Below are positions 13,853 through 26,844 of a DNA stretch of 64,000 nt, piece after piece. Every line of letters begins with the position of its first letter. Positions within the stretch are counted from its first letter, which is position 1. The notes beneath the pieces are model-generated. The model had not been told where the DNA came from and made no database searches. It worked only from the letters and a program-made list of their open reading frames with translations. Both the position numbers and the translations under genes were made by a program. The stretch is taken from the NCBI GenBank assembly GCA_009823395.1, contig CM020516.1, forward strand, positions 7,226,001 to 7,290,000, given 5' to 3'. The stretch is from Thamnaconus septentrionalis. Lineage: Eukaryota; Chordata; Actinopteri; Tetraodontiformes; Monacanthidae.

Positions 13853-14519
13853 CTTGAAGTGTAACCATCACAGCCAGAGGGCCTCTTTTTCAGAAGTACG
13901 ACATATATTTATAAATATGCTTCTTTCAACTGCAAGTCCTCGCTTGATGTGTGGCACTGGCTCCAACCCACCAGCTGAGGACGCTACAGGACCAGCTTTG
14001 GGACTCGCTCGGACGTGGAAAAACTTGAAAACAATGCTGGCAAACCGTTTGGGGGGTAAAAGCGCAAATCCGCAAAGTCGTTGAGCTCTTTTTCAACAGA
14101 GCTAAACGGCTGCAGGTCACCTGGCAGGTAAACTGACAGACTGGTGAAATGTGAACAGGTTTAATCAAATAAAACCTCTTTTAATCCCTGTTGTCATTAC
14201 GTTTGGATTAATTGTTATAAAACGCGAAGACGATGGAGGATTTCCTCTACATACATATATATATACATATATATACACACATATGTATGACTGACCTGAA
14301 CGTTGTGTCTGAACGTAGCGTGTATCCTGTCATTACCAGTATTCTACACAAGACAATCAATAATCATATTGTGTACAGCTCCCATTATTTATAAGATAAT
14401 TCACTATTATTATTTTTTTACATTCACATTATTTTCATTTTCATTTTTGGATCGTTCACATGATTAACAACAGGAACTTTGGGTCACTAAAAAAAAAAAA
14501 AAAATCAGAGAACAAATGG

Positions 14520-15480
14520 CTGCAAATGACCATCAGGGGGGAGAAGAAGAGGGGGCGGGGGGGTCATTTATCAAGGGCCCCTGCGGCTCGTGGGCCCTCT
14601 ACCAAAATGTAGACCTACGTCACTGCTTCCGCCCTGCTCGGCCCTCCCCCCCTCCCTTCCTCCTCCTCCTCCTCCTCCTCCTCCCCACCTCCTCCCCCGG
14701 CGTCGTCGGAGCAGCTCGGCCGCCCGCCTGCGATCCAACATGGAGTAGGGCGAGACATGGGGCTCTAGCGGGGCCACCCCCTTCGCGCATACAGCGGCGA
14801 GGACGCGCACACTCACTCTCTCGCGCTCTCCCTCGCTCTCTCTTTTTGACGCAAAACTGGCTGCCGGAGGGAACGTGAGCGGCAGCAGGACTTAAAACAC
14901 GGGCTGGAAAAGAAGAAAGAGGAGGAGGAGGAGGAGAAGGGGAGCGAACGGACTGTGTGCCTTTGCGTGCGTGCGTGCGTGTGTGTGCGCGAGAGAGAGT
15001 GAGTGAGTGTGTGTGCGTGTTATTAGGGAAGCGGGAGAGGGGGTGCTGGATACGGCTGGCTGTCTGTGTGTACGTGCGTGTGTGTGCGTGCGCGCACGCT
15101 TTAAGCTGCTCTCCCAACTAGCAGACGATGGTGGATCAAAGTTAAAGCAGCTCCAGGTTGGAGGAGAAGAAGAAGGAGGACGAGGACTGTGTGTGTTTGT
15201 TTTCTCCGCCGAGGACTCCCGCAGGAGGAGGAGGGGGAGGAGGAGGTTGTGGTGGGGGGAGGAAGGAGAGGACACCGAGGCAGCCGGGGGAGCCCGAGCT
15301 CGAGCTCGAGCCGAGCGAGCGAGCGAGCAACAAAGGCGCCGAATTGGGGGGGTGGGTGATTTTTTTTTTCCTCCCTTTTTTATTTTTTTATGCATAACCG
15401 GAGGCTCCGCCGCGGCCGACACCATGACGAGCGAGCAGAACGGAACCGCCGCGGCGCCGAACCTGAGCTGAGGGGAGAAA
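14520..15480 (+). promoter_or_regulatory. GC-rich promoter / 5'UTR region of the spred gene
   Basis: A dense CpG- and GC-rich block with GGAGGA and GCGTGCGTG tracts lies directly upstream of the first coding exon. It resembles a CpG-island promoter. No TATA box is obvious, and I cannot place the transcription start. The last 60 bases hold a uORF with a good Kozak context. Confidence 0.6.
15424..15471 (+). CDS. Upstream ORF in the spred 5' leader, 15 codons
   Basis: An ATG in strong context (GCCGACACCATGA) opens a 15-codon frame that ends in TGA at 15,469-15,471. The proposed main start codon at 15,481 lies 9 bases after that stop and has A at -3. The uORF is not in the reading frame that joins exon 2. 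It could lower translation of the main product by reinitiation. Translation is inferred only. Confidence 0.5.
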   Translation: MTSEQNGTAAAPNLS

Positions 15481-15989
15481 ATGATAGAAGAAACACCGCC
15501 GAGCGAGTGAGTACTGCCCTCTGTGTGTGTGTGCGTAAGCGCGCGTGCGTGCGTGCGTCGCGGCTACAAGTTGGGAGATGATCAGGGCAACTTCTTGGTG
15601 GAATGCGATCGAGCTCCGGATCAGACTCGTTCATTTATTAATTGTGGAGGTAGAGAGGCAGGGAGGTGCTCGTGCTTTTTTTTGCCATTGAAAATCACTC
15701 GATGGTTTAATTTTGGATTATTATTATTGTTGTTGTTGTTGTTGCTGCACAGTCGCGCAGCTAATATGTTTCTTTCCTCTCGGGACACACATTGGCGTTC
15801 AGACTGGTTGCGGAGCGAGCAGGAGTGAGGAGGAGGGGTGAGTGGTGAGGGGAGGGAGGGAGTAAAGCGTGGGTGGATCGGAAACATTTTGTGAAAGGAT
15901 CCGAGGCGACAGTGCAGGCCCCTGTAGCAGCGCAACTCAGGAACTCACACACGCCCCGCAGTTCCACCTTCTCCAAACACCCAAACACA

Positions 15990-16038
<49 letters not shown>

Positions 16039-16074
16039 CCTCCCAGGTTTTGTCGTCGGTCGAGCTCGAAGTTG

Positions 16075-16172
<98 letters not shown>

Positions 16173-17336
16173 GAGAGAGAGAGCGCGCCCCCGCTTTCCA
16201 ACCGGAGGGGAAGTCTCGAGTCTCACCGGATGTGAGACATCCGATCCGCCTGCTCCGCCATCTCTTTCTCAATCCGCCTCATTTGCATAGGCTGCTGCCG
16301 CGCTCCATTCATAAAAACAACCACACAGACAGACGGACAGACAGCGGCTGCGGACAAGCGGCTCGTCCAGGGCGGCTCCTTCATTTCCTCTCGTTATACA
16401 TACACATATATACACCTATATATTAAAAAGAAGCACCATAAGAAGAGCAAAAGCAGCGGTCAGCTGGGGTCTACATCCGGGCCATTGGCTCGCGAGAGTC
16501 CGCGTGGATCATTGCGAAATGTGGCTAATGAAGGAGCTCGCGCGCACGGACTCGGATGAGCCCATTGACAGAACCGAAGCGCAGTTTGTTTGTGTGCGTG
16601 TTTGTTTGTTTGTTTGTTTGGAGGCCGGAAGTAGCGCCAGTTTAGCGGCTCGGTGTGCGCAGACGGAGCGGAGCTGAGCGGGTCCAACGGCCGCCGCTGC
16701 TGTTGTTGGGCATGTTTGCGCTGCGTTGCCGTGACGTCACGTGACGCGAAGATCCCCTTATCGCCCCCACCCCCATTCAAAAAAAAAAAAAACCGCCACC
16801 CTCTAACTTCCGGCGCGTCACTCCATTCATGCTTTAATGGTGCGTTACGTCGCCGACCGTCTGTTCTGGCTGTCTGATACGGTCCAGAGGGCAGCGGGTG
16901 GGGGGTTGGGGGTGTGGCAGGGGGGTGCTGACATCCGGCCCCTCCCCTCTTCCCTTCCCCCTCCTCCAGGTCTCCCCTTTCATGTTGGAGCCCAGTGTCA
17001 CGCACATGATGCAGCTCTGTCCTCTTTGTGGCAGCGCAGTAGTGGCAGACTGACAGTGCCTGGGAAGGGACCGTGTCCACTTCACATTGAATGATATTGC
17101 TTGTAAATAGAGTAGATGTACTTTATTAATCCCAAATTGGGAATCTACATTGTTGGAGCACTGAAAAAATCTAGAAATAAACTGTACTGTAATTGCAAGA
17201 AACGTTCAAGTCAATCTATATATAAACAAGAGCAGATGTGCAAAAGGGACTGTGTTTGACATTGATGAGCAACACTGCGGGGCCAAATTCGGCCTGCGAG
17301 CCAGAGTTTGACACCCATGGTCTAGTTGGATAAAAA

Positions 17337-17377
<41 letters not shown>

Positions 17378-20300
17378 AGGGTCAGCATTTGCAGAGTCAG
17401 TGTTGGACAGGAGATGCCCGCTGACGTTCAGCGAAGGTAACGAAATATAATCTTTACCGCTGAACAAAAAGTGGTCATCATCAGCAGCAGCAGTGGGGGG
17501 CAGGGCAGGCCTGCACCAACCTCACCTGTGTCCCAGCGGCATTTCCTGTCGCCACGTGGTGGAAATGAAGCGCCCGCATGCGAGAGTTTGGTCAAAGGTT
17601 AATGAGTTCCGTGAGTTTCTTATCACAACAGTCCCTCTGCATCAGTGTGTTCAACTGTGTGTTGGGAGGGATTCATAAAAACAATTAAATAAAAATAATA
17701 AAAAAATCAGCCAAAACCACTAGTTGTGTGTATGGGAAGAGTGTGATTTTTTTTTTCTTTCCCGTCCCCTTTATTGTCTCGCAGTTGTGACTCACTGAAA
17801 TCCGATGTTTCCTGTCGACGTTGAAATGCCCTGAGATTCCAGAGTTTGTGTTGCAGTGCACCATATTCTCCTTAACTTCATTCCACCAACACCCTTTCCA
17901 ACATAGAGTGGTTGCTTATGTTGTTAGAGAGTTGTCCAATTCTTTCCTAAGCATGGTTACATATTGATTTATTTTATGTTTTTTTTTAACCTGTTTGAAT
18001 AAACAAGTGAAATTAAATATGTTGGGGGTGGGTTACGGGGGAGGAGGAGGACACGGTTCAGTTTGGTTGATTGGTGGTATTGATTTTCACCTTCGTGCTG
18101 CATGTCAGGGCCCAAACAGGCAAAGTGAGGCGTTAGTCCAGTGGTGGGCCAATTTTTTAACTGGTGGGCCACAATGGGTTCTAAAATGTGACAGAGAACA
18201 AAAGCGTTAAAACAAATATGTGTCTTTAAAGCCCAGTACAGTATTTAGCTCTTTATTGAAATGACTCTTAAAATGCTGAAAATTGATACTTTTTTTTACT
18301 GTTCATATAATTACTTCACGTTCGGCGGGCTGGATTAAAAAGCCTAATGGACCACATATGGTTCACGGGCCGTAGTTTGCCCATGCCTGTGCTCGTCGCT
18401 AGTTGCTAGCGTTAGCGTGCCAGTTGTTATCCGGAGTCATTATATAATGGCCCTGTGCTGCTGTTTATATCCAGAGACCCAACAATGGACACAGATTGTT
18501 TGCCTCTTTTTTTAAATGTCCGCTCATCAGCTGACTGGGTGACCAAGATTTTAATAGCTTGTTTAGTTTTTTTCCTTCATTCACTCAGGAAGTGGCGGCT
18601 CCTTTTTTTTTTCATCTGATAACAAAGTTCAACAGTACGACTCTTCATAATGTAATTAACCTTTAAAACCATGACAGGACAAACTGGCTGTTAAATATTT
18701 ATGTAATTTGGTTTCGTAGTTGTTAAAATAGAGTTTGGCTCAGACTTCATCTACACAAGTGCTTTTTATTTAACTTTCATTAAGAAGCAAAAACAGCCTC
18801 TTCTATGAAGAGTTTTATGGCCGTGATTTGTTTGAAGTTCTTGTATTAAAGAATGAAACATAAATACAATAGATTCCAGAAATGCAAAGCCAGCAAATTG
18901 CCTTAAGTGGAAATAAAAGGCTCAGCTCCTCCAAATTTGGCTGTGCATTTGGAAAAAATATGTACTGGAACTCTTTCCTTAGCCTGCTATTCACGCTCAT
19001 TTTACTGTCCAAAGATTAAAGCTCGCAGCGCCCATACTGAGATCATGATTCCCCGACAGTGTGATGTCATCGCCAGGACGGAAAAAAAACTCCAACAAAC
19101 CGTCCGAAAAGGTTTTTCAGACTTCGGACGTGTCTGTTTGTTGTCTGGCAGATTCTTGTTTTCTGCACATTGCTTTACAGTCTGCTAGTTCATTGAGGTT
19201 TGTACAAATCACAGATCTCCAATCAGTAACGGAGACAAGGTTATCACTGGGTTGCATTCAGGGGCTCTGAAATGCGACGGCAGCATTGAAGCTCCAGTCA
19301 CTTTGCTCGGGAAATGGATGCGTTAACGTTAACTTTTTAAAGCGTCTATTAAATCTAGGACTAGAATTTCTATAAAGGAGGACTACGAGCTATTTGTGAC
19401 TAACTGCAAATAGCAGCAGGAAGTGGCACCGCCTGTCATGGGTGGCGTTAAATATACCAGCATGTTTAGACAAGGATGTCGAGAAGAGAACAGGCTCTTC
19501 AGACTCTTCTGTTGGTTCTAGTCCCCGGGCCGGACCTTGGAGGGTCCGACCCGGGGCATCCACGACTCCCAGTCAACCTCATCTGATAGCTGAGAGGCTT
19601 TGCATTCATCTCAAAGCAAAAATTCAACTGTGTCGCACTCTGTGGTGCTAATGTTGTTACCGAGCTGCTCCTTCAGTAAACACGCCGTGCTCCAGAGGAA
19701 GTCTGAGCTTCCAGGATGGATCCACTGGTCCTTCTTTCAGGTCGGAAAATATCCAGGTGAAGCTTGTGTGGCTAGCTGGGTTAGCTAATAGCAGCTACCG
19801 CTACGTACACGCTCACTTGGCTAACGAGTGGCTTTCTGAGTGACATTTCAGAAAACGTCGGGTAGATGATTTAGCTTGTAACTCAAAATAAAATGTCCTT
19901 GTAAATGCCCGTTTCAGTAGCAAACTTCTTCATAGCGGTGGACGTACGCGCTCCCTCGTTAGCTATTCACCTTTGTGCTTAGTATTTCTCCAGAATGATA
20001 CTATTCTAATGTAAACATACTTTGACTAAATTAAATAAGACAGAAGCCGAGTTTCCATTACCCCTAGAATTGCACAAAACTTATATATAGCAATAACAAA
20101 CTGGTAATGGAATCACCTACATTTCGAAAAACCTTTGAAATATCGCTAAAAGGTTTTTACGAGAATTACGCTTACGCACTTCACACCATTCAATAGAAAC
20201 TCGCTTCGCTTTTATTTTGCGAAAAACTGGAAACGCAGCTAGAGACAATTTTACCATTTTTGACATTCAGAATTTTTTATGAAAGCTGTCATTTACATCT

Positions 20301-20989
20301 GACCCCTGAGCAGAGAAGCTTAAACCAACATAAGAGGATATGAAGTGTTTAAGGAGGTTTTGGTCAACTTTCAAAGGCTCCAATCGGCTTATTTTCAGCT
20401 TGTGTTTTCTCTCCCTGTTAAACAGCCCCAAATTATGGGCATTTCAAACGCAAACTCGCCGCCGCAGCGTCGACCTGTTTCACAACCGAGACGCTCGCGA
20501 CAATAATCCCCGACCTCTTTCTGATTGGTCGGCTGCTCCCACTCACAAAAAGAGGAAGTTATTCATTGACATGGCCGCCAACACCAGTGACCTCCTCTTG
20601 CTCACAGCCACCAAACATGTGAGCGTTCCGCTTCAAATCCAGCTGATTGACAGAAAATTGATCCACCCTCCCCTCCCCCCACACCGCCACCACAACCCGA
20701 GCAGCTTCCTGCCTGTGTCGATAGTTGTGAATGAACCCGTTCACCGCGGACGCTGCTCTTCCTGTTTGTCTCAGTCATGTTCTCCTATTAAAAGGGAAGG
20801 GTGAGGGAGGAGGCGGAGGGGGGAGAAAACAAAGTTAGGGGAACAATCTGCACAATGTTGTCTACTAATTTCTCACGCAACTGAAAAAAAAGTCCCATGC
20901 CCTGCAAAATTATAAAATCGATTTATTCCCGTAACTTTTTTCTGAGAGAGAGACAGAGAGAGAGAATATATACATATATATGTATACAG

Positions 20990-21080
<91 letters not shown>

Positions 21081-21383
21081 AGCCTCAGGGTAAGGGCTTC
21101 TGGCTCGGTGTCGCTGCATGTTCATAGCTGTTTGGTCTCATGAGTGAGCGAGAACATCAAGTCAATTTGTACACATGTCGGTTTGGCTATGATTGAGCTC
21201 GTGGCCGACGGTGAGTCACACGGTGTTGGGCTCGACATGCACACACACACACACACACACACACACGCGCGCGCACACACACACACAGCAGGAGAAGAAG
21301 GCGGGAGGTGAAGAAGAAAAAGAAACTCTTGGTGAAGCGTCCATCTGTCGTGTCCGTCCGTCCCGTGGGAGGGAGGTGTGTGT

Positions 21384-21429
<46 letters not shown>

Positions 21430-22610
21430 TGGCCAGTGGCTCCTTATCACAGGAAGTGTTGCTGCTCTGATGGCAGCCGGCTGCTGCCCTCACTGGCCTC
21501 TTATCGCTGCCACAGGAGCGGGATGCCACACCTGATAACCAGAACCTCACTCCCTCTCCCTCCCCCTTTCCCTCCCTCCAGTCCCCAGTACGCACCAAGC
21601 AACCCCCTCACCCCCACCCCAGAGAAAACTGCTTTAGGCCCTGTTTACATGAAGACGTATTTCTCTTAAAACGCAGAAATATTTAGTCTGTTCGAATTGC
21701 GTTCACACAAAGTTGGCGTTCTCACTGAAACCGCACATCTTCGAAAACGCTCCTCAGGGGTGGATAAGTTTGAAAACGCTGCCTTGCCCGGCTTCATGTA
21801 AACGCCGAAACCGATCTTTTTTGGAAACACTGACATCACAGCTCTAAACCCCTCCCCCGCCTTGCAACCTGAGCCACCGTGAGGTGCAGACGACCACGCG
21901 CTACAATAACAACCACATCGGGCTATGGACTTGTTACTGCTACTAATGATCAGGATGCAGTCTTCCCATTAACTTCCACTACAACAAACCGCAAACAATA
22001 GTGAACAATAACACATGGTGCTCGTGTGTTGTGTGCAAAGTGAAAATAAGCACAACAAGATTGATTTGCAAACCTTTTGAGAGCGTTTTCAGAAATACCC
22101 ATATCCGTGTAAACGGCCCCTTAATTGGGCTCCCTTACAGCTCCTTCAAAGTTGCAGGTCAAAGTTCACCGCTGAGCCAAACAGACGTGGCCCTTCACTG
22201 GACAGTGACGCTGCAACTGGTGATAACGTGCTGGCTACCGGTAGCGCAGTGGCAGTGGTGTTAGCGTGCTGGCTAACGTGCTCCGTGCTACGGCAGCACC
22301 TTTATGCCGCTGGGTGCGTTCAGTTTCGATTTGATTAAAATTGTCACCTTTTCTTGGCTGCCTCTTTTCTTTTTTTTTAACAAACACAGAAGTAGCAGTT
22401 GGCGAAAGTCAACACAATTAAAGCGTTTTTTTGGTCAAACAGTGACGACTTTTCCTGTTTACTGACATAATTGAGCTTCAGCAGTGCCACTCAGCTCTGC
22501 AACAGTTGTTGGTCTCTCAGTTTGTCGTATCTGCATCATAAATCATAAATCATCCTCCCGTCTGCCGCTAATTAGCTGGTTCCTTTTGGTTGGCATCAAA
22601 TTTGTGATGG

Positions 22611-22685
<75 letters not shown>

Positions 22686-22945
22686 CGCTTACCAGGAAGT
22701 GGTTGAATCAGTCGGGTTTCCTGTCTTAAAGTTGTCTGCTGTCACTCATTCTGTCATTCACTGCATTTTTATGAATGCGTGTGTGTGGGTGTGTGTTTGT
22801 GTGTGGGTGTGTGTTTGTGTGTGTATGGGTGTGTGTCTGTGTGGATGGAAGTGGCCTAACCAGTTTGGCCACTTGCGCGCGCATGTGTGTGTGAGGGACT
22901 CGTCTCTGAGCTAATTATGTAACAACGCCTCTTTTCATTCACTGC

Positions 22946-22982
<37 letters not shown>

Positions 22983-24435
22983 TATTTATTTCACTTCTTT
23001 CACTCTCCCACACACACACAAACACACACAGTATGCAAACACGCAGCGCCGCATCAACGGAATACACAGCGGGCACATCCTGTTATTGTCGACTCATTCA
23101 TGCACGCTGTGAGCGTTGCGCTAACGGTGGTCATTCGTCGTTACAAATGTTGTGATGTCGTACCTGGTATGCAGTGTGCAGTGATGGCGAAGATATTCTT
23201 TTTTTTTTTTTTGCTAAGTAAAAGGCCTAGTGCCAGTCCTCTGCTGGTCAGAGAGGGTACTGCAGCCAATTGTCGGTTTCGAAAAATGGCATATGTAATA
23301 TTCTCTCCTCGCCGCCGACATTCAGCATTTACTGTACAGACCGTGCAGTAGCTCAGTCCGCTACCTACGTACAGGACTTGCACGTGGGGAAAAAAGTCCG
23401 GCATGCAAATGTAATGTTTCCATTGCGCTGCTGGTGTCGTCGTCAGTCAGCTGTTTGCGTCCGCCACTGTGACCGAGTTCAGTTTCACAAACCAAAGATG
23501 GAACCGAAACACCCCACACACACACGCACACACAGACCGTCAGTCTGTTGGTGGCTGATATCTGCACATAGTTGGGGAGGAAAAAAAGTTGCATCTTCAT
23601 CTTCAACTTTTTCTATCATCATAATTCTGATTATTATTATTATTATTATTGTCATTATTAAATCCCGATTTCACATCACTGACTGCCCCTTCCCTTAAGA
23701 AGTTTCCCTCCTCATGGTGGGTGTGGACAGTGGGACCAGTGGGAGTCTGGTGCTGGTGTGAAAAAGCTTTTAGACCGGCTGTGTCCTCCATCGCCCCCTA
23801 CTGTCACTATATCGTGGCTTCGCCATGTTATCTGAATCCTCAGTGAACATCATTATTATGCACTACATAGTCCACTCAAAGTGTCCCACAATGCATACCA
23901 ATAGATAGAAAAGGCCAGCATTATTTATTTAATGTGGGAATACACTTAGTAAATATGTATAGATTTCATTTTGAATGTATTTATGACCACCTGCTGACAG
24001 GACTTTTTAATAATACGACCATGATGACGTCATTAACGGCGCCAGGAGAGTCTGAAAGTTTTTTAATTTGTTTGATGAGTCACTATTTAGCAGCTCCATA
24101 GAACTGCCTGTAGAGGAAGGCAGTGGGAGATTTGGGACTGAAACCAAACTAACTCCTCCCCTTCCCCTCCCCAGTGACAGCTACATGGTGCGTGTGAAAG
24201 CGGTGGTGATGACGCGGGATGACTCTAGCGGCGGCTGGCTGGCCCAGGACGGAGGCGCCCTCAGCAGGGTGGGGGTCTGCCGCCTGCCGCCCCCCCAGCT
24301 GGCCCCCGGACCACCAGCCGGTCTGAACCAGTTCCTCATCCGAGGGGAGCGGCTGCGGGACAAGCAGGTGAGAACATCAGCAGGTCCACCTGATGGAGGG
24401 GAGGGAGTGGGGGATGGTGAGGAGGGGAGGACGGG

Positions 24436-24499
<64 letters not shown>

Positions 24500-26813
24500 A
24501 GATGATCCTGGACTGCCCCCTCAGGAAGGAGCTGGTCTACACCGTGGCCACGCCCACCTTCCACCACTGGAGGCTGGAGGACAGGAAGTGCGGTCTGTCC
24601 TTCCAGAGTCCGGCCGACGGCCGGGCGTTCGACAGGGGGGTGAGGAAGGCCATGGAGGACCTGGCCGAAGGTGACGCAGCCCCACCCCACCCCACACCAC
24701 ACCCTCCACACTACAATCAGTTGAAGTATTATCAAGCAGGCGTGGGCAAACTACAGTCTGTTAAAGCTTTATAATCTGACCCTTAAACCGACCTTTAAGA
24801 AATGATAATAATAGTCAGTCAGTCATAAACAGCTGTATTTTATCAATTTTTTCAGTGTTTTAAGAGTCATTTCAATAAAGAGCGAAATAACGTGGGGCTT
24901 GAAAGACATATTTTGTAGCAACTTTGCTTTGGTTCATTTTCAATGAACATTAAAGCCTGTTTTCTACATATCGCGGGATATATTTTGTCCTCCTACAAGG
25001 TGGGTCACTCCATCCATCTGTTCCCGTGCGAATCACAAGTTTGTTTTCAATCAGGCTTCTAGTCAGCAGGTGTACAAAGCCACGATGCAAGTTTAGACTC
25101 TTGATGGGACGACTTTCTGCTCGCCATCCGATGTGTGATTTACTGACTCACTGACTCCTGCTGTCGTCCTCCTGCAGGCTCCACCACCTCCTCCTCCACG
25201 GCGCTGCAGAACGAGAGCGAGCTGGGCGACGATGACGTCTTCACGGTGAGAACTGCTACTGCTAATGTTGCTGCTGCTGTGGCTGCTCCTTCTGTTGTTA
25301 CTGCTGCTGCTGCTGCTGCTCTCCCAGGGCTTCCTGGCTATCATTGCTGTGCCCCACTGACTCAGATTTTCAAGCAGCAGCAACCCTCTACCTCAAGCAG
25401 CCGAGGTAGAGGGTTGGGGGAGGGGGAGGCAGGAGGGAGAGGACCCAGGTCACCTGACCTGCCCCTCCCTACGCAGGTCACGCCGACGTCATGGCAACTA
25501 GCGACACACATGACGAGTTGGTGAGACTCCCTCTGGTCTCTGTCGCCAAAATATTTCTCTTTTCCTTTCCTCTTTCCCCTCGTCAGGGCCCAGTCTGTCC
25601 GCCTTGAACCGGCCCCACCAGTCAATGATTTTCACACAAGTTCAAATCCAGCTGCAGCAGTCTATCGCCATTCAAAACTCTGGCTGCATTGCTGCAGTTC
25701 CTTTGGCAGCCTTTAGGGGAGCAGCCCCCCCAGACTGGTTGGCTCGGCTCACAGACTCGGATCTCCGGCGCTCTGCTTCGGTTGACAGTTTAACCCTGCG
25801 GGGGCGTTTTTATCACTCCAGTTAGTTATAAAGTTGTGTAAATGTATGAATCATCCCCTCGTCTTTTTTGTCTGGTGCTGTCTGTTGTTTCGAACCGACC
25901 CAAAACTCGACCTGGGTCTATGAGAGAGAGAAAGAAAGAGCGAGTCGCTGCTGTAGAAAACTGCTGCGTTTTCAACCAGAAAACACAGAATCCAGCGTCT
26001 TTTTGTTTTACCTGCTGCAGTTCCTAAAGTGTGTGTGTGTGTGTGCGCGCGCACTCCCCCCACCCCCAGCTCGCTCTGTAACATGACACCGGGAGCAGCA
26101 GGCGGGGTCAGAAGGTCACTTCCTGTATCCCACCACCTCATGCTTTTTCTGCTGACCTCCTCCCTCCCCCTCTCCCACCCTCACCCCCCCCCCCCCACTA
26201 GCGGCTAGCAGCTGTTTCCCAGCTTAGCGAGGCGGCTCGTGGTGATTTACGAGAGGAACTTCCTCCTGGTTCATCTGCTGCTGCTGCTGCTGCTGCTACT
26301 AGCTGCATTTCCATTACAGTTTGTCGCAAAGTAAAAGCAGTATTTCTAAAATTTCGAGAAAGGACAATTGCGATTTGCAGGTGTTGAATAGTGGGAAGCA
26401 AATAATTCTCGTAAAATCTCGTCCCACGAGACCCCCCCCACAACAGCATTTCCATGTTGTTTGCGGTCAAGAATGCTTGTTATATTTTTCTCTTGGGTTA
26501 CTTGTTGAAAAAAAAAAAAATTCCGTCTCCTCCTTCATCCGAACACAACGCGCCATTTTCACTTCAAGTGAACTCGTCATGTGATCCCATATGCTACGTC
26601 CGATGACGTGTAAATGCGAAAAGAGTGTTTCCACAACACTTTTGCAACATACCTCTATATGGATACGTCTGAAAAACCACCTCATGAACGCATAAAAACC
26701 TTTTAGCCATATTTGAGAGGTTTTTTTGAAGTTTAGCCGTTTCTATTACCAGTTTTTTATTGCGATATTTAGGTTTTGCGCAATCATAGGAGTATTAGAA
26801 ACAGCTACTGTTG

Positions 26814-26844
<31 letters not shown>

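Larger units (their letters stand above)
15507..24174 (+). other. spred2 intron 1, 8.7 kb
   Basis: Bounded by donor GCGA|GTGAGT and acceptor CCCCAG|TGACAG. It holds CA/CT/CA microsatellites (15,990-16,170), a GC-rich block at 16.2-16.9 kb that could be an alternative promoter, a CTG repeat, MITE and hAT-type copies, and long TG repeats near 20.99, 22.61 and 21.39 kb. No further coding exon of the gene was recognised inside it. Confidence 0.75.

Noticed and set aside
14620..15425. Long minus-strand frames over the spred2 promoter
   Set aside because: Pro/Ser/His-rich by-products of GC-rich and GTGTGC repeats, antisense to the promoter, with no domain.
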